From: Rhodospirillales bacterium
Lineage (GTDB): Bacteria; Pseudomonadota; Alphaproteobacteria; TMED109
DNA: 64,000 bases
Reading direction: 5' to 3'
NCBI GenBank assembly: GCA_028824295.1
Contig: JAPPED010000003.1
Coordinates: 186,001-250,000, forward strand
Shown here piece after piece: positions 9,132-18,295 of this stretch; within the stretch, counting starts at the first letter, position 1; each line of letters opens with the position of its first letter. Under the pieces are notes generated by a model, which had not been told where the DNA came from, ran no database searches, and saw only the letters and a program-made list of their open reading frames with translations. Made by a program: the position numbers and the translations under genes.

Positions 9132-11341
9132 ACGAAGCCCGGGACATCCGCGACACGCCGTTCGTCGACGTGCTCGGGGAGCGCTACGTCAGCTATGCCC
9201 TGTCCACCATCATGTCGCGGTCGCTCCCGGACGTGCGCGATGGCCTGAAGCCGGTGCATCGACGCCTGCTGTTCGCCATGCGGGCGCTTCGGCTGGATCC
9301 CGCATCCGGATTCAAGAAATGCGCGCGTGTGGTCGGCGATGTCATCGGCAAGTACCACCCGCACGGGGATCAGGCTGTGTACGACGCCATGGTCCGGCTC
9401 GCGCAGGAGTTCGCGATTCGATACCCGCTGGTCGATGGGCAGGGCAATTTCGGCAACGTCGACGGCGACGGGGCGGCCGCCATGCGATACACGGAGGCGA
9501 GGCTCACGGCGGTTGCGGATGCGCTCCTCGATGGCCTAGACGAAGACGCCGTTGACTTTGTCGACACCTACGACGGCGAGGACACGGAGCCCGCCGTGCT
9601 GCCTGCCGCATTCCCGAATCTGCTCGCGAACGGGTCGCAGGGCATCGCCGTCGGCATGGCGACGTCCATTCCTCCGCACAACGTTGATGAGATTTGCCGG
9701 GCGCTGCTCCATCTGCTGCAGAATCCGGGCGCCCGTCTTGCGACTTTGTTGCGGTACCTGCCGGGCCCTGACTTTCCCACCGGTGGTGTGCTGGTCGAAA
9801 GCGAGGCGACGCTCGAAGAGGCGTACAGGTCGGGAAGAGGCCGCTTCCGGCTGCGTGCCGCGTGGACCGCCGAGCCCATGTCCCGCGGGCGGCTGCGCAT
9901 CGCAGTCAGCGAAATACCCTGGAGCATTCCGAAGGCTCGCATCGTGACGCAGCTCGATGAGCTGGTGCAGGCACGGAAGTTGCCGTGGTTGGCCGAAATC
10001 CGCGACGAATCCGCCGACGATGTCAGAATCGTGCTGGAACTTCGGGGTCGGAGTGGTGAGCCAGCCGAACTGATGGAGGTGCTGTTCCGGCTGACGGACC
10101 TGGAAACGCGCATTTCCCTGAATTTGAACGTGCTTGACGGCGGCCGCATTCCCCGGGTCATGGGTTTGCCCGAGGTGTTGCAGGCCTGGCTGGATCATCG
10201 GCGCGACGTCCTGCTGCGACGAAGTCGCCATCGGCTCGACGTGTTGGAACGGCGGATCCATGTGCTGGAGGGCTACCTCCTCGTGTTCGTTGATCTGGAC
10301 ACGGTCATCCAAATCATCCGCGAGAATGACGAACCTCGATCCGAACTGATGCTCGTATTCCGCCTGACCGAGACTCAGGCCGAATCTGTGCTCAACATGC
10401 GATTGCGGACGCTACGACGCCTGGAGGAAGAGAAACTTCGCGTCGAGCACGCCCGGCTCGCCGCGGAACGCAGCGAACTGATGGAGCTGCTGGAATCCGA
10501 AGAACTCCAGTCCGGTCGCATCGACAAGGAAATCCGGGACGTGCGCGCCCGATTCGGTGCCGGCTCGGAAGGCGGAGCGAGGCGCACCAGGATTGATTCG
10601 AATGCTGCTCCCGTTGAGCCGCGCTTGGAACACGTCGAAGCAGCGGAACCGGTCACCCTCATTTGTTCGCGCCGGGGCTGGGTGCGGGTCGTCCGCGGCC
10701 ACGTGGAAAACGAAGACGAGCTTCGTTATCGCGACGACGACGAGGGCCGCTTCGTCGTGCGCACCGAAAGTACCGCCGATGTGCTGGTGGCTACGGACAA
10801 GGGGCGCCTCTACACGCTCGCCATGTCACGACTACCCGGCGGCCGCGGCTTCGGGGAGCCGATCCGGCTGCATGCGCAGATCAGCAACGACGAGGAGTTG
10901 ATCGCATGCTGGCCAGTCGACGATCGGCCTGCCTTGCTTGCCACCGATGACGGCAAGGGCTTCCTGGCCCAGGCGGGAGACTTGATCGGCAGCCGTTCCG
11001 GCCGTCAGGTGGTCACGGCGGCAGAGGGAGCAAAGTTGGTCGTTTGCCGTCCGGCGAGCGGGGATCATGTGGCCGTGGTCGGCACCAATCGGAAACTGTT
11101 GATCCTCCCCTTGTCGGAACTGCCGCAGCGGAGCCGAGGGCAGGGGGCGTACCTGCAGCGGTACCGGACGGGCAGACTGTCGGATGCGGTGGCATTTGCG
11201 AAGGAGGACGGCCTGGTGTGCCGGACCGGCAGCAGAATGCGGACGTTTCCGATCGAGACCCTTGCTCCCTGGATCGGAAAGCGGGGCCAGGCCGGGCGAA
11301 ACGTGCCCAAGGGATTTCCTGCCTCGCTGCGCTTCGACTGA
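9128..11341 (+). CDS. parC: DNA topoisomerase IV subunit A
   Basis: Breakage-reunion subunit of topoisomerase IV, which decatenates daughter chromosomes. The N-terminal winged-helix region has [15 protein letters not shown], the quinolone-determining region [15 protein letters not shown] and the catalytic tyrosine in MRYTEARL (Y121). The tower, coiled-coil and C-terminal beta-propeller repeats follow. It is 737 residues, matching ParC rather than the longer GyrA, and lacks an obvious GyrA-box. Gln82 occupies the quinolone-resistance serine position of E. coli ParC, as in other alphaproteobacteria. ATGA overlap with recO. Confidence 0.93.
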   Translation: MNEARDIRDTPFVDVLGERYVSYALSTIMSRSLPDVRDGLKPVHRRLLFAMRALRLDPASGFKKCARVVGDVIGKYHPHGDQAVYDAMVRLAQEFAIRYPLVDGQGNFGNVDGDGAAAMRYTEARLTAVADALLDGLDEDAVDFVDTYDGEDTEPAVLPAAFPNLLANGSQGIAVGMATSIPPHNVDEICRALLHLLQNPGARLATLLRYLPGPDFPTGGVLVESEATLEEAYRSGRGRFRLRAAWTAEPMSRGRLRIAVSEIPWSIPKARIVTQLDELVQARKLPWLAEIRDESADDVRIVLELRGRSGEPAELMEVLFRLTDLETRISLNLNVLDGGRIPRVMGLPEVLQAWLDHRRDVLLRRSRHRLDVLERRIHVLEGYLLVFVDLDTVIQIIRENDEPRSELMLVFRLTETQAESVLNMRLRTLRRLEEEKLRVEHARLAAERSELMELLESEELQSGRIDKEIRDVRARFGAGSEGGARRTRIDSNAAPVEPRLEHVEAAEPVTLICSRRGWVRVVRGHVENEDELRYRDDDEGRFVVRTESTADVLVATDKGRLYTLAMSRLPGGRGFGEPIRLHAQISNDEELIACWPVDDRPALLATDDGKGFLAQAGDLIGSRSGRQVVTAAEGAKLVVCRPASGDHVAVVGTNRKLLILPLSELPQRSRGQGAYLQRYRTGRLSDAVAFAKEDGLVCRTGSRMRTFPIETLAPWIGKRGQAGRNVPKGFPASLRFD

Positions 11342-11537
11342 GCAAGAATCGGAGTCTGCGCGACTTTCGATCCAGGCAGGCTATCCTGCAGTCAGGTTCG
11401 GGCCCGGGTCATCCCTCGGTGTGGGACCAAGGTATGGCAGGGCGGAACTGTTGCCTACGCGTTCCGACGGCCGTGCTGCCGCAGCAAAGTATCGGGACGA
11501 CTCACCGCATGTCACGACGATTGGTTGCCGTACCGTC

Positions 11538-12059
11538 ATGAGCCAGAGCTCGGCCATCGTCGCTGCGATCGATCGATTGAACGAGCTGATCGGTCGGTGG
11601 ATCGCATGGCTGACGTTGTTCATGGTTCTGGTGACAGTCGTCATCGTGGTCCTGCGGTACGGCTTCAACATCGGCTTCATCTGGATGCAGGAATCGGTGC
11701 GCTTCATGTACGCGGCCGTGTTCTTGCTGGGGGCCGGCTACACGCTCAAGCATGACGGCCATGTCCGTGTCGACATGCTCTATGAACGCATGGGCCTGCA
11801 GCGGCGGGCCTGGGTCGACCTCCTTGGGACGCTGCTCTTCCTCTTCCCCGTCTGTTTCTCGGTCATCTACTTCTCCTGGGACTATGTGCTGAACTCGTGG
11901 GCCGACTTCGAGGGTTCAATTGAGGAGCGCGGATTGCATGCGGTGTATCTCCTCAAGACCTGCATCTGGCTGTTCGCGGGCCTGCTGATCCTGCAGGGAC
12001 TCGCCACGGTCATCCGCACGATCCGCTCGCTCAGATCTCCTGGAAGCAACCCGAAGTGA
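11538..12059 (+). CDS. TRAP transporter small permease (DctQ type)
   Basis: Four-helix membrane subunit of a tripartite ATP-independent periplasmic transporter. 173 residues with hydrophobic segments at about 24-44, 58-75, 95-118 and 143-163; the sequence VVLRYGFNIGFIWMQE is typical of DctQ. The GTGA overlap with the large permease gene shows co-translation. There is a 196-base gap after parC, so it probably has its own promoter. Confidence 0.9.
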   Translation: MSQSSAIVAAIDRLNELIGRWIAWLTLFMVLVTVVIVVLRYGFNIGFIWMQESVRFMYAAVFLLGAGYTLKHDGHVRVDMLYERMGLQRRAWVDLLGTLLFLFPVCFSVIYFSWDYVLNSWADFEGSIEERGLHAVYLLKTCIWLFAGLLILQGLATVIRTIRSLRSPGSNPK

Positions 12060-13447
12060 CTCCGGAGCTGCTTGTCGGCGGCATGCTGCTTGCCCTGATG
12101 GCAGCGCTCCTCGCCGGGTTCCCGGTTGCCTTTACGTTGTCGGGCGTTGCCCTGCTGGCGGCGGCACTTGGCGCGGCCGTGGGCATGTTCGATTTCAGTT
12201 TCGTGGCGGCGTTCCCGAATCGCATTTACGGGATCATGACGAACGACCTCCTTATCGCGGTGCCGTTGTTCGTCTTCATGGGCGTCATGCTGGAGCGCTC
12301 GAGAATCGCCGAAGAGCTGCTGACCACGATGGGGCTGTTGCTGGGCGGTATGCGCGCAGGCCTCGGAATCGCCGTGACGTGTGTCGGCGCGCTGCTGGCT
12401 GCCTCGACCGGGATTGTCGGTGCGACCGTGGTCACCATGGGACTTCTGTCGCTGCCGACCATGCTCAAGCGGGGATACGAGCCGGAGATCGCGTGTGGCT
12501 CCATTTGCGCGGCCGGTACGCTGGGGCAGATCATTCCCCCGTCAATCGTGCTCATCCTACTCGGTGACCAGATCTCGGCGGCCTATCAGCAGGCGCAGCT
12601 GGCTCAGGGCAACTTTTCACCGGAGGCCGTGACCGTCACGGACCTGTTCGTCGGAGCGCTGCTGCCAGGACTTGCCCTCGTCGCACTGTACATCCTGTGG
12701 CAGTTCTTCTACGGGACCATCAGGCCGGACGCGATGCCGTCCATCCCGCGGAGCGAACGGGCGGCGGTTTCCGCGGCAGAACTGCGCGCCCGGGTGCTCC
12801 GTGCCCTGGTCCCGCCGCTGCTCCTGATCGTGGCGGTCCTTGGATCGATCCTGGCCGGTTTGGCCACGCCGTCCGAATCGGCCGGCGTCGGTGCGGTCGG
12901 CGCGATGCTGCTCGCGATTCATCGACGGCAGTTCACCCTTAAAATCCTGAGCGACGTCATGCGATCGACCGCTCGCATGACGTCGATGGTCTTCACGATC
13001 CTGGTCGGCGCTGCCCTGTTCTCGCTGGTCTTCCGGGGATTCGGCGGCGACGAGATGGTGGCCGAGTTCCTCGGCGGGCTCCACGGTGGCGTGGTGACGG
13101 TCCTGATCCTCACCATGGTCCTGATGTTCCTGCTCGGCTTCTTCCTCGACTTCATCGAGATCACCTACGTGGTGATCCCGATCATCGGGCCGCCCATCCT
13201 GATGCTCGGCATCGACCCGGTCTGGTTCGCGATCCTGGTGGCGATCAACCTGCAGACGTCGTTCCTGACCCCGCCCTTCGGCTTCTCGTTGTTCTACCTG
13301 CGGGGTGTGGCGCCGAAGTCGGTGCCGACCGCTGCGATCTACCGGGGAGCTGTACCCTTTGTGGCCATCCAGCTGCTCATGCTGGGAATACTGGCCTTGA
13401 TGCCCGAGCTCGCTACCTGGTTGCCGAAGGTCGTCTACCCGCAGTAG
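12056..13447 (+). CDS. TRAP transporter large permease (DctM type)
   Basis: Ion-coupled channel subunit with about 12 membrane segments and 463 residues. The family features ATVVTMGLLSLPTML, CAAGTLGQIIPPSIVLILLGDQ and NLQTSFLTPPFGFSLFYLRGVAP are present. The last motif and the binding-protein type encoded nearby (TakP-like) point to the branch that carries 2-oxo or hydroxy acids, though the substrate cannot be read from sequence. The start is GTG 12056. Confidence 0.93.
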   Translation: MTPELLVGGMLLALMAALLAGFPVAFTLSGVALLAAALGAAVGMFDFSFVAAFPNRIYGIMTNDLLIAVPLFVFMGVMLERSRIAEELLTTMGLLLGGMRAGLGIAVTCVGALLAASTGIVGATVVTMGLLSLPTMLKRGYEPEIACGSICAAGTLGQIIPPSIVLILLGDQISAAYQQAQLAQGNFSPEAVTVTDLFVGALLPGLALVALYILWQFFYGTIRPDAMPSIPRSERAAVSAAELRARVLRALVPPLLLIVAVLGSILAGLATPSESAGVGAVGAMLLAIHRRQFTLKILSDVMRSTARMTSMVFTILVGAALFSLVFRGFGGDEMVAEFLGGLHGGVVTVLILTMVLMFLLGFFLDFIEITYVVIPIIGPPILMLGIDPVWFAILVAINLQTSFLTPPFGFSLFYLRGVAPKSVPTAAIYRGAVPFVAIQLLMLGILALMPELATWLPKVVYPQ

Positions 13448-13536
13448 GACAGGGGGACGGCGCCATTCTCTTCGGGAACTGTCGCACCAGGATCGACCGC
13501 ACGCGTCCGGCTCGCGGCCGGTCGCACGTCCGGTGA

Positions 13537-13555
13537 GCTGCCCGGTCCGGGCAGC
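13537..13555. terminator. Hairpin, possible bidirectional terminator
   Basis: GCTGCCC (13537-13543), loop GGTCC, GGGCAGC (13549-13555). No T-run follows on either strand, so intrinsic termination is uncertain. Confidence 0.4.
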
Positions 13556-13619
13556 GTGATACTCCCTGGATCGGCCGACCACTGCGGGATGTTTGGAGAA
13601 GGGTGGACTCGGGCAGACA

Positions 13620-13641
13620 GGGTCCCGGACGTCCGGGACCC
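13620..13641. repeat. 22-base perfect palindrome
   Basis: GGGTCCCGG, ACGT, CCGGGACCC form a perfect 22-base dyad between converging genes. It could be a hairpin that blocks read-through or a protein-binding site. There is no flanking T-run. Confidence 0.5.
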
Positions 13642-13830
13642 GCGCCGGAAGTCAAACGCAGGCTGACACAGCACGTCTCCTGCCCGGCCGTCACTGCACC
13701 CCACCGGCAGCGCGTGGACCTCGCACACCGGAGGGCCATTCATTCGAAAATAGTGTTTTGTATCAATGCCTTCGTGAATTCTCCTAGAATGATTCGAATG
13801 CCCGGCCCGGTCGTCGGCGGGGAGAGTGTT

Positions 13831-14970
13831 TCACCCGCGTAGCTGGAGGTACCCCTGTTCGGCGTACGGATTGCGTGCGCGCGCCTCGGTCCGGAACCGC
13901 TCCCAGCTCTCGAAGATCCGTCGCGCGAGATCGCCTTCCTGCGCGGTGGCCCGAACCACGTCGTCGCTGTGTACGAGCATTTCGTCGAACACGTCCTTCG
14001 GGAACGGCCGCAGCTCAACGCCGTGCTCTTCGACCAGTACGCGTTGCGATTCGTTGTTGGCCGCGGTGAACTCGGCGAGCATGCGTACGTTGGTGGCGGC
14101 GGCCGCGTTTTCGACGATCGCCTGCAGGTCCGGCTCCAGACCGTCCCATGCCGCCTTGTTCAAGAGCAACTCGGATGCTGTGCCCGGTTCGTGGAACCCT
14201 GGCCCGTAGTAGTTCTTCGTGATCTTGTAGAACCCGAATGCCAGGTCGTTCCAGGGGCCTACCCATTCGGTCGCATCGATCACACCGGACTGGAGGGCGG
14301 GCATGATCTCGCCGCCCGGCAGGTTCACCGCCGTGGCGCCCAGCCGATTGATGACTTCGGCCCCGAGTCCGGGAATGCGCATCTTGAGGCCCTGAAAGTC
14401 CTCGATGGAGTTGATCTCCTTCTGGAACCAGCCTCCCATTTGGGTCCCGGAATTGCCGGCCAGGAACGCCTTCAAGCCGAATTCCGCGCAGAGTTCGTCC
14501 CAAAGCTCCTGACCGCCGCCGTGGTACACCCAGGCATTGTGCTCCTGGGCCACGAGGCCGCCCGGCACGGCCGCGTAGAACGGGGTCGAACGATGCTTGT
14601 TGATCCAGTAGTAGGCAGCCGCGTGGCTCATTTGCGCCTTGCCTTCCCGAACTGCATCAAAATTCTCGAACGGAGGCACGAGCTCACCCGCGGCATACAG
14701 CTTCACGGTAAGTCGACCTTCCGACGCCGTGGTGATGTGGTCCGCAAGCCGTTGCGCGCCGGTTCCCAGACCAGGGAAGTTCTTCGGCCAAGTGGTGACC
14801 AGCCGCCATTCGCGCATACCGCGACTTACGCTGGGGGCCTCGGCCGGGTTATCTGGGGTACCGGTCTCCGCTGTTTGCTGGTTCTCTTGGTCATCGCCCT
14901 CACCACACGCGGCTAGAGCGACCGAGGCGCTGACTACGGCGGCGCCGGATAGAAAGGTTCGACGATCCAA
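13831..14970 (-). CDS. TRAP transporter substrate-binding lipoprotein, TakP-like
   Basis: Periplasmic binding component for the TRAP system; converges with the permease genes. It begins MDRRTFLSG, a twin-arginine-like start, followed by a lipobox LAAC with Cys22, so it is probably membrane-anchored. Core motifs such as WRLVTTWPKNFPG, GLKMRIPGLGAEV and TEWVGPWNDLAFG resemble TakP-class proteins that bind 2-oxo acids as dimers. Start codon is TTG at 14970-14968 with GAGGAG eight bases upstream, a clear site. Length 379 residues. That it serves the adjacent permeases is inferred from proximity. Confidence 0.88.
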   Translation of the reverse strand: MDRRTFLSGAAVVSASVALAACGEGDDQENQQTAETGTPDNPAEAPSVSRGMREWRLVTTWPKNFPGLGTGAQRLADHITTASEGRLTVKLYAAGELVPPFENFDAVREGKAQMSHAAAYYWINKHRSTPFYAAVPGGLVAQEHNAWVYHGGGQELWDELCAEFGLKAFLAGNSGTQMGGWFQKEINSIEDFQGLKMRIPGLGAEVINRLGATAVNLPGGEIMPALQSGVIDATEWVGPWNDLAFGFYKITKNYYGPGFHEPGTASELLLNKAAWDGLEPDLQAIVENAAAATNVRMLAEFTAANNESQRVLVEEHGVELRPFPKDVFDEMLVHSDDVVRATAQEGDLARRIFESWERFRTEARARNPYAEQGYLQLRG

Positions 14971-15068
14971 CTCAGAAGCTCCTCACGAAAAGCGGCAGAT
15001 CCTGCCGGAGGGGTAGGGGTTCGCTGTCCCCGTGAACAGCATAGTCGCAAAGTGCGCCTGCCTGCCGG

Positions 15069-15809
15069 TTATGACGCTCGAGCGGCGCTCCCGCCCAGCC
15101 GAACCCATCCCCGCTCAGTCAGTTCCTCAAGCGGCTGGAAGCGTCGCTTGTAGGCCATCTTGGATGATCGCGGAATCCAGTAACCCAGGTAGAAGTAGCG
15201 AAGGTCCAGCGACTGCACCCGCAGGATGTGCCAGAGGATGGTCGCGGTGCCGAGGCTGTCTTGCCGACGCTCGGGATCCCAGAACTTGTAGATCCCGGAC
15301 AGCCCGTCAGCAAGCCGGTCGGTCAGCGATACCGCGATCAGGCTGCCATCCTGGTTGCGGGCTTCCACCACCCGGGTATCAACCGGCGTTTCCTCGATCA
15401 TCGCCTGGTACGACGCGTAGCTCATCCCCTCCATGTCGCCGCCAATGTGGCGATCGGTCTGATAGCGCCGGAAGAGGCCGTACTGCTCCCGGGTGGCAAC
15501 AGGATCGCATTCGCGCCACTCAAGAACCCGGCAGGCCCGGCGAGCTCGACGGAACCGTCGACCAAGCTGAAAGCAGCTGGCGTCGATGCGCACGGGCCGA
15601 CACTCTGTGCAGGAAGGGCACGCTGGCCGGTAGGCCATTCCGTGACTGCGTCGAAAGCCGGCACGAATGAGGTCGGCGTGAAACTGGTCAGCGTGCTGCG
15701 TCGGGATTTGGGTGATCACCTTTCGCTCAACCTTGCCCGGCAGATACGGGCAGGGAAGAGCCGACGTTCCGACAAAGATCGGGATCGTGTCGCCAAGTGG
15801 AAGCGTCAT
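15069..15809 (-). CDS. bpt: Aspartate/glutamate leucyltransferase (N-end rule), Bpt family
   Basis: Transfers leucine from Leu-tRNA to proteins with N-terminal Asp or Glu, marking them for ClpS/ClpAP degradation. Supporting motifs are CPYLPGKVERKV near residue 20, YRPACPSCTECRPVRI with clustered cysteines near 60-75, RYQTDRH, LSGIYKFWDP and RYFYLGYWIP, all characteristic of the ATE/Bpt fold. Length 246 residues is normal. It stands alone, and 97 bases separate it from the TRAP binding-protein gene. Confidence 0.88.
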   Translation of the reverse strand: MTLPLGDTIPIFVGTSALPCPYLPGKVERKVITQIPTQHADQFHADLIRAGFRRSHGMAYRPACPSCTECRPVRIDASCFQLGRRFRRARRACRVLEWRECDPVATREQYGLFRRYQTDRHIGGDMEGMSYASYQAMIEETPVDTRVVEARNQDGSLIAVSLTDRLADGLSGIYKFWDPERRQDSLGTATILWHILRVQSLDLRYFYLGYWIPRSSKMAYKRRFQPLEELTERGWVRLGGSAARAS

Positions 15810-15960
15810 GGCCGTGTCCTGCCGGGAAGTGAGTGATCGGCATCCATGCTAGCAATCTGTCGACGCACCGCGCACGCTGCCAGTCACGGTCCGGGGGCGG
15901 GCACCGGTGGTCGGTTGCGGATGGCGCGCCCGGTGTGGGTGCCGGGCGGTGGCGGGGGAC

Positions 15961-17757
15961 CTACGCGATCCCGTAGTACCAGGGCACGAAGAGCGTAAAG
16001 GTCCCCCAGCAAATCAGTGTGAGCGGAGGACCGCTTCGCAGGTAATGGCGGCCACGGTAACCAGCGGGGCCCATCACCAGAAGGTTGGTCTGGTAGCCGA
16101 TGGGCGTTGAAAACGACATGTTGGCGCCAAAAATCACCGTTACGGCAAACGGAAACGGGTCGACCCCGAGAATCTGGGCGATGCCAATGGCAATTGGCAT
16201 GTAGAGCAGCGCCGCCGCGTTGTTGGTCAGCACGTCCGTAGTGATGGCCGTGACCAGGAAGAGTGCCGACATCATGGCCGCTGGCCCGAACCCGAACATC
16301 TCCATGGCCCGCACAGCACCGTCGGCCACCCACTGGGCCGCCCCGCTCATTTGCATGGCCCCGCTTAGGCCAAGCATCGCTGCCACTGGCAGGGCGACGC
16401 GACCGTCGATTGCGCCGAGCGCGCGCCTGACGGAGAGCGTGCCCGAGGCAATCATGGAAAACGCACCGGCTACGGCAGCCACGACCACGGGCACGAGCCC
16501 GCTCGATGCGGCAAGCACGGTGCCCAGGAAGATGCCGGCTGCCCGCCAGCGGAACTTGACGGGCGGCAGTTGGCTCTGCCGCCATTCCGTCGGCACCACG
16601 ATGCCTGACTGGCGAAGGTCGCTTACCGCGCTCTGGGTCCCTTCCACCAGCAACATGTCCCCGCTCTGGAGCGGCACCTCGAGCGGCCGGACGCGACGAT
16701 TGGTCAAGCGGGTGCGCCGGAGGCCGAGGATCGTGCACCCGGTTCGCCGGCGGAACGTCTCGGGCGTCATCGGCGGCGTTTGGGTGAACGGCGAATCCAC
16801 CGTGACCACGGCTTCCGCAAAGAAGTTGGCCTCGTTCTCGGCGCGGATACGCGCTGTCCGGAAGACACCGCCGAGAGAGCCGAGAATCGCCGGAAAACGG
16901 GTACGGGCGAGCGCGACCACGAGCACATCCCCAGCCTGCAGCGCCACGTCGTCAAACGGGAACAGGTAGGTATCCAGCCCGCGTCGCACCGAAAAGACCG
17001 TCATCTCCTGGAGGCTGGGAAACATCCCTCCGATCGACGCTTCCCCCACGGCGGGCGCGTCCGAGCGGACTTCGAGCTCGGTCACGAACTGCCGCGATTC
17101 CACGGGGGTCACCGCTTCGCTCTTCAGTTTCGGCAACAGCCAGGGAAGGACGGCGGTGACATACACGAGACCGGCACCGGCTACGACCAGGCCGGGAATC
17201 GTGAACGCGAAGAAGTCAAACGGGGGCAGTCCGAGGTCCACTGCGACACCAGCTGCGATGAGATTGGTGCTGGAGCCGACGAGGGTGGTCATGCCGCCGA
17301 GGATGCTGGCGTAACTCAGCGGAATGAGCGTGCGCGATGGGGGCAGGCGATCGGATGCGACGAGGATCAGAATAGGAATGAAGATCAGGACAATAGGCGT
17401 GTTGTTGATCAGGCTCGACGTCAACGCCGCGACGAGAAGGAGGAAGACGAATACCAGCCACCGGCGGTGACGCGCCATTCGGTTGATTACGTCTGCAACG
17501 CGGCTGAGTGCGCCGGTTTCGGTCAGTCCCCGGGCCACGATCAGCAGCGCCATCAGCGTGATGAGGCCGGTGTTGGCGAAGCCCGCGAAGACCATGCCCG
17601 GCTGGGCGCGCGCGTCCGGCATCTCGACCGAGACAAACAGGAACAGGAGTGCGAGCAGCAGCCCAATGGCTACGGTTTCCAGACGGAAGCGCCCCGAGAC
17701 GAAGGCCGCGACGGCAACCACCGCAATCGAGAGCGTCAGCGCGATGGGCAGCGTCAT
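15961..17757 (-). CDS. SLC13-family permease with two RCK_C (TrkA-C) domains
   Basis: Predicted secondary transporter of dicarboxylates, sulfate or related anions. Five to six N-terminal membrane segments include SLINNTPIVLIFIP and GGMTTLVGSSTNLIA, the SLC13 helix-break signature. A cytoplasmic central region (about 215-400) has two TrkA-C-like repeats (VFSVRRGLDTYLFPF and LGLRRTRLTNR). Further helices carry the second half-motif LTNNAAALLYMPIAI and end in NMSFSTPIGYQTNLLV. Length 598 residues. It is the last gene of a minus-strand run with a thioesterase, an acylase and a CoA-transferase, so a carboxylic-acid substrate is plausible. Confidence 0.85.
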   Translation of the reverse strand: MTLPIALTLSIAVVAVAAFVSGRFRLETVAIGLLLALLFLFVSVEMPDARAQPGMVFAGFANTGLITLMALLIVARGLTETGALSRVADVINRMARHRRWLVFVFLLLVAALTSSLINNTPIVLIFIPILILVASDRLPPSRTLIPLSYASILGGMTTLVGSSTNLIAAGVAVDLGLPPFDFFAFTIPGLVVAGAGLVYVTAVLPWLLPKLKSEAVTPVESRQFVTELEVRSDAPAVGEASIGGMFPSLQEMTVFSVRRGLDTYLFPFDDVALQAGDVLVVALARTRFPAILGSLGGVFRTARIRAENEANFFAEAVVTVDSPFTQTPPMTPETFRRRTGCTILGLRRTRLTNRRVRPLEVPLQSGDMLLVEGTQSAVSDLRQSGIVVPTEWRQSQLPPVKFRWRAAGIFLGTVLAASSGLVPVVVAAVAGAFSMIASGTLSVRRALGAIDGRVALPVAAMLGLSGAMQMSGAAQWVADGAVRAMEMFGFGPAAMMSALFLVTAITTDVLTNNAAALLYMPIAIGIAQILGVDPFPFAVTVIFGANMSFSTPIGYQTNLLVMGPAGYRGRHYLRSGPPLTLICWGTFTLFVPWYYGIA

Positions 17758-17788
17758 GACGGGTCGGCCGTCCCCGCCGAGAAGGGCG

Positions 17789-18250
17789 TCAGGATCGCTG
17801 GCGGGGCCCAGCTCCCCGCTCGGTCAACTGAACTCGGAGATGATCGGGGATCGGCACGCTCGCTTCACGGGTTCGGTCCGCGAGCACCATGACCGCGCGC
17901 GCCCTTGCTGCGCACACGCCGCCATGGAACACCGCCTGGTCCCAATGGACGGAGGACCGGCCAAAGCGCGCGATTCTGGTGCCGACCGTGACCGTCCCAG
18001 GCCAGTGCAGTTGGGCTAGGTAGTCGATCGCGATGTGGGCCAGCATGAACACCGGATCTGCCTTGATCGGATCGTTGATGCCGTCGAGATACGTGAGTCG
18101 GCCTTCTTCGAGGTAGCGCGCGACGGCCGCGTGGTTGACGTGTCCCACACCGTCCAGATCGAAGAACCGGATATCCCGGTCGACCCGGTGCGCGTAGTCT
18201 TCCAGGATCGGGATTTCCGGTCTGGGTGATGCTCGGGCTGGCGTTGGCAT
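17789..18250 (-). CDS. Acyl-CoA thioesterase, 4HBT hotdog fold
   Basis: Predicted cytosolic hydrolase of acyl-CoA. The motif DIRFFDLDGVGHVNHAAVARYLEEGR matches the 4HBT active-site region (Asp followed by GHVNHA), with VGTRIARFGRSSV and a DQAVF strand after it. ATG 18250 gives 153 residues; a TTG at 18286 adds 12 and has a GGGGA site upstream, so either start is possible. It lies between the acylase and the SLC13 permease on the same strand. Confidence 0.8.
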   Translation of the reverse strand: MPTPARASPRPEIPILEDYAHRVDRDIRFFDLDGVGHVNHAAVARYLEEGRLTYLDGINDPIKADPVFMLAHIAIDYLAQLHWPGTVTVGTRIARFGRSSVHWDQAVFHGGVCAARARAVMVLADRTREASVPIPDHLRVQLTERGAGPRQRS

Positions 18251-18295
18251 GGGCGCGACTATGCGAACGCCGCCGGGCCTGCGCAACTGTCCCCG

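Larger units (their letters stand above)
13448..13830. other. Intergenic region between converging TRAP genes, with hairpins
   Basis: No gene seen. It contains two strong dyads (listed separately) and an AT-rich tail at 13739-13800. The tail holds an inverted repeat, CATTCGAA at 13741-13748 and TTCGAATG at 13793-13800, spaced by 44 bases. Converging transcription from dctM and the binding-protein gene ends here. Confidence 0.5.

Noticed and set aside
17216-17892. Plus-strand open frames rich in Arg, Glu and His opposite the SLC13 gene
   Set aside because: Low-complexity antisense of membrane-segment codons; no coding signature.
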